Assembly: GCA_030704615.1 (NCBI GenBank)
Contig: CM060733.1
Coordinates: forward strand, 22,940,001-23,004,000
Direction: 5' to 3'
DNA: 64,000 bases
DNA from: Takakia lepidozioides
Lineage: Eukaryota; Streptophyta; Takakiopsida; Takakiales; Takakiaceae
Shown here: positions 55,965-64,000 of the stretch, piece after piece
Layout: each line of letters starts with the position of its first letter
Numbering within the stretch: position 1 is the stretch's first letter
Made by a program: the position numbers and the translations under genes
The notes under the pieces: model-generated
What the model was told of the DNA's origin: nothing
Database searches by the model: none
Seen by the model: the letters and a program-made list of their open reading frames with translations, nothing else

Positions 55965-58900
55965 ATGGACTTTGATGATTCTATGCCAGTAATCCAATTG
56001 AGAATTGGAAGCACAGAACTAACTGATGTACTGATAGATGGAGGCTCTGGAGTGAATATCATGACAGACCAATTAAGGCAGAAGCTTGGTCTAAGTAACA
56101 TGAAACCAGCCCCATTTAGTAACAATGGCAGATCAAAGAAGTGTACAGCCATTGGGATTGATAAGAGGAGTTAAGATACAGATTCAAAAGATGATCTTTA
56201 TGATCACAGTAACTGTGTTAAAATGGATGAAGTCATGGAAGCTTACTCCTTATTGTTGGGACGTCCGTGGCTGAAACAGGCCAGGGTATTCCATGACTGG
56301 AATTCCCACTGTGCATAATGGGATGCACAAGATACAAATTACCACTAAGAAATCTAGTAGATTACCTGCTACGAGAAGACCTCGAGGGGTCAGGGAGTAT
56401 GACTGGAGGGGAGGACTGGATGAGGAGCAGGAAGCTACCCTGTTCGCTGCACACCCAGAGTGGGAGCAGGTTGCAGAGATGCAGCTGGAAGGCCTAAGTT
56501 GTTTAAAAGGTATCTGCTGTGGTGTAGTGACAGCAACACCAATTGAAGGTGAAATAAGCAGTTACCCACCACATTTTTATGAAGAAAGAGAAGGAGAAAT
56601 GGAAATCCTAGAGGAACCAGCCACTGTGAGTTTACAGGATGAAGTGGTGACTGGTTGGACAATCACAGCTGATGAGCAGGTGAGAGAAGTGAATGTGGGA
56701 ACTGAAGAGGAACCGAGGATGGTGAAGGTAGGGGCTGATTTGGAGCCAGAATTCTTTGAGGAAGCTAAGAGTTTGTTCATCAAATACAGAGATGTATTTG
56801 CTTGGAGCTACGAGGATCTAAAAGGAATACCACCTGAGATCTGTCAGCATAAGATTGAACTGGAACCAGGGTCAGTACCAATCAAACAGCAAGGTACAGA
56901 ATGAATCCCAACTATGCACAGAAGGTTGGAGAAGAGATCAAGAAGTTGGCTGAGGCTAAGTTTATATACCCGATAGAGTATACAACTTGGTTGTCACCCA
57001 TTGTGATAGTTCCCAAGAAGAATGGTAAACTGAGAGTTTGTGTGAACTATAAGAAGTTGAATGCTTGCACGAAGAAAGATCTTTTCCCTTTGCCATTCAC
57101 AGAAGCGGTATTGGACACTGTGGCAGGCCATGAGATGTACTCATTCATGGATGGCTTCAGTGGTTATAATCAAGTGCAAGTGGCAGAAGAAGACCAGGGA
57201 AAGACAGCTTTCATCACAGACTGGGGTGCTTATGCATACAAAGTCATGCCTTTTGGACTTTGTAATGCACCAGCAACCTTTCAGAGAGTGATAAGTGAAT
57301 CTTTTCATGAGTATCTGGATGATTTCATGCAGGTGTTCTTGGATGATTTCAGTGTGTACAGCTCTAAGAATGAGCACTTGCATAAATTGGAGTTATGTTT
57401 GGCCAGATGCAGAATGAGAGGTCTGGGCCTGAATCCAGAGAAGTGTACTTTCTGTGTGAACTCAGGGGTGCTTCTGGGACACATTGTGTGTAAGAGGGGA
57501 CTTCTTGTGGATCCCAGGAAGACAGAGGCCATTAAAGCCTCACCACCACCAGTAAATGTTAAGAGTCTAAGGAGATTCCTTGGACAAACCAGTTATTACA
57601 GAAGATTTGTCAAAAGGTATGCACAGATAGCAGCACCATTGAGCAAGCTTCTGAAGAAAGATGCAGTGTTTGCATGGACAGCTGAATGTCAACAGGCTTT
57701 TGAGGAACTTACATTGTCAGTAACAACTACACCTGTGCTGATTAACCCTCACTGGCATGTAGTATTTCATGTTCACTGTGATGCCTCAGGAGAAGCGTTG
57801 GGAGCGGTGTGTTAGCCCAAAATGTTACAGGAAATATAGATTCACCTGTGTACTATGCTAGCAGGTTGATGAACAGTGCTGAAAGGAACTATAGCACAAC
57901 TGAAAGAGAAGCACTGACAATGATTTATGCAGTCAAGAAATTCAGGCATTACCTATTGGGAAGAAAGTTTATGTTTTATGTGGATCACCAGGCTCTGATA
58001 TATCTGGTGAACAAACCTTTGATAAGTGGAAGGATAGCGAGGTGGTTAATAATCTTGCACGAGTTTGAGTTCGAAGTTGTTTACAAGCCTGGCCGTTTGC
58101 ATCTTGTGGCAGATCATTTGTCACGCCTAACAACAGGAGAGGCCGCCACAGGAGTAGACGACCAATTACCTGATGCGAGTTTATTTGCAATGGAGGTGCA
58201 AGGAAGTGCAGATGAATGGTTAGATTGGCAGTGGCCAATCAGATACTACCTTACTCATGGTCAGTGCCCACCTAGTTATGGTAAGGAGCAGAGGAAGAGA
58301 ATCGCTATCAAGGCTTTACCTTATACTATGGTAGGGGCAGAATGTATAAGCTAGGACCTGATGGAGTACTTAAACGATGCTTGTACCACCATGAAGTAAA
58401 TAAAGTTTTGGAGGAAGTTCATAAAGGAGTGGCTGGAGGTCATTTTGGAGAAGAGACTACCAGTAGGAAGATACTACTTGCAGGTTACTGGTGGCCTACT
58501 TTGTTCAAAGATGTACACAAGTATTGTCAGAGTTGTGATGAATGTCAGAGGCTAGGACCTTTGCAGAGATCTGGGAAGATGGCTTTGCATCCTACAATGC
58601 CTACTGAACCATTTCAGAAATGGGGACTAGACTTTGTTGGACCAATTAACCCACCGGCCAAGAATACACAGAACAAGTACATAATTACAGCCACTGATTA
58701 TACTACGAAGTGGGTGGAAGCTAAAGCTTTGAGGGACAACACAGCCAAGTCCACAGCAAGGTTCCTGTATGAGAACATACTTACACGATTTGGCTGTCCC
58801 TTGGAATTTATCAGTGATCAGGGAAGTCACTTCATTAATGAGACCATTGAACTATTGACTAAAGAGTTCATGATTGTGCATAGGAAGAGTACAACGTATT

Positions 58901-59520
58901 ACCCACAAGGTAATGGGCAGGCAGAGGCTACCAACAAAATACTATGTACTATCTTGGCTAAGATAGTCAATGCAAACAGAACGGATTGGGATACAAAGCT
59001 GCTGACAGCTTTGTGGTCATACAGGACTTCATATAAAGTCACCACTAAGTATACACCATTCCAATTAGTTTATGGTATGGAAGCTTTACTTCCAGTGGAA
59101 TTCTTGTTACCTACCATGAGAACGGAATGGGGAAAGAGAATGGAATTGCAAGATTCAATTAAGGTCAGGAAACATGAATTATACCATGTGGAAGAAGTAC
59201 GTGCTGATGCAGCTGATAACATGACCAGAATTCAGATGAAGAGGAAGGAACAGTTTGATGAAGGCAAATAAAACTTTTAAGACGGGAGATTTGGTTCTCT
59301 GGTTGCAGAAGAAGGGGAAGATTAAAGCTTCTAAGCTTAAATCACCATGGAAAGGACCTTATGTCATACAGAAGATGTATGATAACAACACAGCCATGTT
59401 ACAAACCATTAACAAAGAGATGCTGGGAAGAGTCAATGCCAATAAGTTGAAGGGGTACAGTGGTATCCATGACAAACCATTGCAGCACGATTTGCATGTT
59501 GAAACGCAGAAGCAGTCACG
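55965..59520 (+). pseudogene. gypsy-2 pol: protease, reverse transcriptase, RNase H, integrase
   Basis: Protease: VLIDGGSGVNIMTDQLRQKL. Reverse transcriptase with RNase H start at 56901-57815 in one frame (SPIVIVPKKNGKLRVCVNY, MDGFSGYNQ, FGLCNAPATF, VFLDDFSVYSS, LRRFLGQTSYYRRF). RNase H end at 57809-58354 (FYVDHQALIYLVN). Integrase at 58342-59271 has zinc ligands HKGVAGGHF and CQSCDEC, then LDFVGPINPP, FISDQGSHFI and GNGQAEATNKI, with all three catalytic acids. The C-terminal part continues in another frame at 59255 (GDLVLWLQKKG). Only about five single-base breaks are needed to explain the frame changes. Confidence 0.9.
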
Positions 59521-59591
59521 GGCTGCGCCAGTGATACCAACGGAGTATGGAGCACTTGTCGCTAAGCCGAGCGTATATGACCAGGGCGGGC

Positions 59592-59800
59592 AGTACAAGT
59601 GTGGCACAGCCTATCACAGCCCATCACAGTGTGGCACAGCCTATCACAGCCCATCACGGTGTCACACAGCCTATCACAGCCCATCACAGTGTCACACAGC
59701 CTATCACAGCCCAACACAACGTGACACAGCCTATCACAACCTACCACAGCGTGTCACAGCCTATCACAGCGTACCACAGTATGACACAGCCTACCAGGGA
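59592..59800 (+). repeat. CACAGCC minisatellite after integrase (gypsy-2)
   Basis: A run of about 20-25-bp units (TATCACAGCCCATCACAGTG…) right after the integrase end. It is readable in frame as repeats of AYHSPSQ or QPITAHHSV type, so part of it may be translated. Confidence 0.85.
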
Positions 59801-60308
59801 TACACAGTCCATAGGATCAGTGACAGGTGGACGTGGGTTAACATCCGGAGAGTGGCCGGCGGAAAAGTGGACGGAGGCAAGTTTAAAAATGGACACGTGG
59901 ACGCCAGGGCGAGACACACAGCCGGGCATGAATGGCAACCACGGGTGTCATCAAGAAAGAAGACAAAATTGGCCGTCAAAGTACCTACCCGGTACAGCAA
60001 CTAATTGTGGGCCCATTAATGCATTCAGTGCCAGGGTAACGGAACCCTTTTCAAGTTCAGAAAAAGGAAACCAATGCCACATGTGCTATCCTAGTGGACA
60101 GTCCAGGGGGGAAAATCCACGGAAGGGAATTAAATTACAAAACCAATCACAGAGTCAACAGCCAATCATGAGCCAGAATTACCTGCACAGGGTATTTTCC
60201 AAGAAGCAAAATCAAGAATTTAGAGGGATTCTGAGCGCAAGAGTCGGCGTCGTTCCAAGTAACGGGCGTCTCGACGGGAGAGACAATCAAAGCTATAGCT
60301 TTGACGCT

Positions 60309-63300
60309 ATGGCGGAAATAACAGACTACACACTCGCATTACTACTTACGCAGTGGCACAAGGACGGACGAGCGGAGAGTATTTTTTCTCTAAATCGATA
60401 CTTGCAAGCCCCACAGGCTTACAAGCACTTACCCATTTCATTCTGCGCCAACCATACTTTTATGTTTTGTGCCCTGCAGGCGTTTCTTCAGTTGTTGCAA
60501 CCAAAACCTTTCTGTTTGTCTAGAATGAAGAGAGTGAGAGGAATGGAGGATATCAGGGTGAAGAGCACCACAATCTTACAGAAGCAAACGATTGCTGCAC
60601 CACAGGCGGTGCAGCTACTGAAGGAGCTGCGATTGGAAGGATTGCTACGCAAGGACTGGTCCTTGCATCATCGGCAGTTCATGATACAATTTCTTCAGAA
60701 CTTTGAGCCTCGGACAGGACTTACTCAGGTGAGGGGAGTAGATATAGAAATTACTCCCCAGTACCTGCAGCAATTGTTTGATTTGCCATCAGGACATGTG
60801 GATGTGGATGAGCACAGGGCAAGATTGCAGATAGGGAATTTGTTCCAAGAAGGGAGTTTCTTTAAAACTCAAGGTTTTGCTTGTACCAAAGCCGAGTACC
60901 CAGGGCTTAGAGAAGTTGGCCAAATCTTGAACGTTCTGTTTGCCATGAAACAGAACCAACAGTATTTGAGCAGGTCATTCACAGAGGAGATCCTGAAAGC
61001 TTTAAGGGGAGATGATGTCGCTTGGGCGGAGTTAATGTACAACGGATTGGTGGACGAGATGAAGAGGTTACAAGGCACTGCTGCTAAGTCTCCGATCATT
61101 GTGTCCGGTCCAATCATTGCTCAAATAATTCTTGATTCTTGCATACTTGATACTTGGGAAAAAAATGAGATGGGAGTGTTTGAGGCAGAAACCACTGCAA
61201 TTGAAGAGCAAGGCTCTTCACACAGTGAGGGTGGACTGGCAGTGCAACACCAGTCTAAGAGACAGAGGCGGGGTAAGACTGTAGTGGCGGATCCACTAGC
61301 TTCACGGAAACCGCATGATAATGTTTCCCAAGCTCTTGTGTAGGAAGGGGCACAGCAGCACAGAGAGCTGCTACTATTGGAAGCAGGGCCTTCAGAGAGG
61401 GCAGAGGAAATCACTTCGATACCACAGCCACCACAACCAATTGACTCTGTTGTTTTGGAGGTTCCATAACTAGTATATGCTGTGGCATCACCACCAATTG
61501 CTCAGGAAGGAGAAAGGTTGGACATTCCCACTACAGAGCAGGTCGTGGCCGAAATTGAGAAGGGTGACCTTCTCTATGAAAACTCTGGCTTGGTAAGGGA
61601 ATCAGTGATTCCAGAGGTGCAGAGGTTGTCCAGGGAAAACCCTGCTGTGCATGTAATATCCACACCTGTGACGGAGGTACCAGGGCTAGAATATCAAGAC
61701 ACTGCAGCACCTGTGGCGGATGAGGTGGTGCAGGAAGAAAATCTGGTGGGGCAATGGCCTGAATGGTTCGTGAGGCATCACACTGTTGAGGATCAGGGAG
61801 AATAGCAGCAAGCTCACCATGATGACCCTCAACAGGCCATGCTTATGAGTTCCATAAGCAGAACACTTAATTTGTTGGGCACTTATGTGAAATCCCATGT
61901 TCCATCTCCCCAATTGGCAGCTTTGAGGGAGGAACTCCGGAAGGAGTTTGAGGCTCAACTTGCCACTGAGTGTGCAAACAAGGTCGATGAGGAGGTCACT
62001 CTCAAGTTACAACAAGAGTTAGAAGATACAAAAGCTGCTTTGCAGTTGGCCAATGAACATTTGATTGAAGCAGGCCTCGCGTAGGACCAGTTGCACGAAG
62101 CATATAAGCAACAGCTATACCAAATGCAGGTGAAGCATGAGAGCAAGTTGCAAGAAGTGAATGCACTACATACGGAGTTGCGGACAGTACATGATAGGAT
62201 GGCCATACAATGTACTACACTCACAACTACTCTTCAGCAAACTACATTAGAAGTTAACAGACAAGGGGAGCTATTAATGAAGGCAGAGGCAGAGAATGTC
62301 GAGCACGCAAAACTCATTATTGATATGAAGAATACAATCTGTCGCAATGAGAATACTTTCAAGCAATACAGGCAGGTTGAAGCTGACCAAGAGAGGTACA
62401 TCCTGGAATTGCAACAAACAATCATGGTGAATAGAAATGAATTCTCTGTGGCTAACAAGGCTCGGAAGGAAGCCAATAATCTGGCTGCTGCCTATGCGAG
62501 TTTGGTTGAACCTCATGCGAAGCGCATGGAGACTTTACAGCAGCAATTAGATGTGTACAGGCTCACAGAGGAGCAGACTCTTAGGGGTGTCACACACAAC
62601 TTGGTGGATAACCACCTTATGTAGGTCTGGTTAGCACAAGGGCCGGTGGAAGGCAAAGCACCACGGAAGCTCACCCAAGGCGAGATGAATGAGCTCAGAC
62701 TGCAGGTGCAGAACATTGCCACAACTACTATAGACAATGTCTATAGTAGGATAGCGGAGCTACAGGAGGATGTAGATGGCCTGCAGACTCAGGTGGAGAA
62801 CCTGACTTCAAATATTAATAAGAGAGTCTTTGTACCTGAGGAGCAGCTGATGACTACTTATTTACAAGCCAGAACTCTAATTTTTCAGTCTTCTTCGCAA
62901 GGGGTGCAGGAGATGCCAGTGGTGGAAGGGCCAGTATTACCAATACCACAACAAATGACTGTGCCGGTAGCTGACCCTGTTGTTACAACAGCCACACCAC
63001 AGCCGCCACAGCCTGAGGTATGGGGGGATGCTGCTTTTAACCCACCTAGGACTCCTGCTGCACGGGAGTACAGTCGGGCTATGATTATGTCCTTCAACCA
63101 AATTCCCATTGTGTTGGATTTGGCTTGGAAGGAATTTAGTCCTCCGCAATCGTTGGCACATTACTACCAGATCATGCGCATTTGGCTGCCAGTGGCAACT
63201 AGGACTAAGGTTCTTCCGAACAATCGACCCATTGAGGATCATCACTTTGCGAGGTACTGGCATGAAGCAAGTACCATGTTGAAGGAATTAATTGCCTTCC

Positions 63301-63854
63301 AGGTTGTACATGGGTACATTTATACCAAGACCAAGGAGGTAGCAAGTATTGTCATGGGCTGCGGGTTATACTATGCTGCTTGTTTTCTGGCACGTTATCA
63401 CATTGAGCAGCAGAAGATGCAATCGCGATTTTTGAGTTATTCCAGTGGGGATCATTGGGTCTTACCTTCAGTGCCACCTCATATGTACCTATATGATGCA
63501 AAGGTTATGATGCAAAAGGATTCCCAACTTCGTTCATGGTTTCATTCGGCTTGGAACAATTTGACAACACAGAAATTTGGCCCTGACGATATTTTCTTTA
63601 AGGGCCATGAGGCATGGAAATACTTGCACTGTTCCCAAGTCATTGGCACACCACTCACCTATACGGACAAGGAGTTCAGGGTGTTCACCAATTTTTCCAT
63701 TAAGAGCTTACAGCAGGTTGTACAGTGTAAACTTCCAGACATGGTGAGACCACATTGTATGCCCCAACGGATTCCAGTTAGAGTTCAACCGTTAAAACAC
63801 CTGAGGGGCGACGAAGACTCTGATTCTACATGTTTCTTCAGCGAACTCTTTTGA
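60309..63854 (+). pseudogene. gypsy-2 additional ORF after integrase
   Basis: Better preserved than in gypsy-1. The N-terminal domain (MAEITDYTLALLLTQWHKDG, CANHTFMFCALQAFLQLLQP, GVDIEITPQYLQQLFDLPSG, YPGLREVGQILNVLFAMKQN) runs to 61340. An acidic region, a long coiled coil (61920-62600) and a Pro-rich linker follow. The C-terminal domain has AREYSRAMIMSFNQIPIVLD, MGCGLYYAACFLARYHIEQQ and WVLPSVPPHMYLYD. Five in-frame stops (61344, 61468, 61803, 62082, 62622) all fall where gypsy-1 has Gln. The 'ITPQYLQQLFDLP' block is reminiscent of plant-transposon gag-like domains, but I cannot place it firmly. Confidence 0.78.
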
Positions 63855-64000
63855 CATGGCAGAGGACTACGCAATTCAGATGACAGAGAAGAAACGATGG
63901 GGATCTCCTATGCCTGAGAGGTTACCACGATATCAGCCAAAGGAGGGACTGACATTTCCAGGTAGTGTTCAATCATCTCCGTCAACCAGTGACAGGACTC
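63855..64000 (+). other. 3' part of the gypsy-2 additional ORF region, running off the window
   Basis: Matches 51437-51585 of gypsy-1 (MAEDYAIQMTEKKRWGSP frame). The polypurine tract and 3' LTR of gypsy-2 would lie just beyond the right edge. Confidence 0.75.

Noticed and set aside
60309-62626. Nuclear code with TAG/TAA read as Gln (as in some ulvophyte algae)
   Set aside because: The in-frame stops at Gln positions suggested it, but several families here end plausibly at TAA or TAG, TGA stops also interrupt other elements, and C-to-T decay explains the pattern.
1-64000. tRNA, rRNA, snRNA or riboswitch genes
   Set aside because: Looked for cloverleaf-like blocks with A/B boxes and for conserved rRNA text; found nothing convincing by eye.

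Overview
The window looks like repeat-rich nuclear DNA from a plant with a large genome. It contains Ty1-copia, Ty3-gypsy, LINE, CACTA and Mutator-like (MULE) elements nested in each other, with spliceosomal introns and fragments of pentatricopeptide-repeat (PPR) genes of the 'ALVDMYAKCG' type. Those PPR fragments, and a gypsy element carrying a PHD finger, make me favour a seed-free land plant such as a fern, lycophyte or bryophyte. That is inference; the species cannot be read from the sequence. I see no single-copy host gene with an intact frame, no rRNA or tRNA gene and no CRISPR array.

Layout. 1-5.2 kb: two broken copia elements on the minus strand. 5249-9890: a complete non-autonomous CACTA element with terminal inverted repeats (TIRs) and a GAT target duplication, carrying repeated PPR gene fragments. 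9.9-14.75 kb: a scrap of a MULE transposase, then partial copy A of a large unusual element. 15.2-17.1 kb: a gypsy pol fragment (RNase H, integrase, PHD finger), cut by a second CACTA copy (17081-19.2 kb). 19.7-25.6 kb: a PPR scrap and a third CACTA element with a decayed TNP2 transposase, itself holding a LINE with a 15-bp target duplication. 25.6-26.6 kb: an AT-rich segment with an unrecognised 244-codon ORF. 26.58-39.36 kb: copy B of the unusual element. 39.36-64 kb: two copies of one gypsy retrotransposon in the arrangement LTR-internal-LTR-gap-internal, with an exact 500-base N gap.

The most interesting system is the large element seen as copies A and B, which lie in inverted orientation. 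Copy B carries two divergent genes. One (minus strand, about nine exons) encodes an N-terminal ParB/Srx-like domain with a DGNHR motif and a C-terminal fold resembling a permuted amino-methyltransferase. The other (plus strand) encodes a MULE-type transposase with a C-terminal SWIM zinc finger. Between them lies a 1.6-kb array of the palindrome AATTTCGGCGCCGAAATT at a strikingly regular spacing of about 63 bp, close to six helical turns. The same palindrome at 63-67 bp spacing lies near both element ends and inside the introns of the ParB-methyltransferase gene, but I did not find it in coding sequence. Each element copy also carries one of two diverged members of an unrecognised protein family of about 200 residues. 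The combination suggests a self-contained transposon with its own DNA-binding, and perhaps modification-derived, machinery acting on phased palindromic sites.

Nearly all coding regions here are decayed. In-frame stops often sit at former Gln, Arg or Trp codons, as expected of cytosine methylation and deamination in silenced repeats. The first gypsy copy instead has many one-base indels, which could be decay or unpolished sequence.
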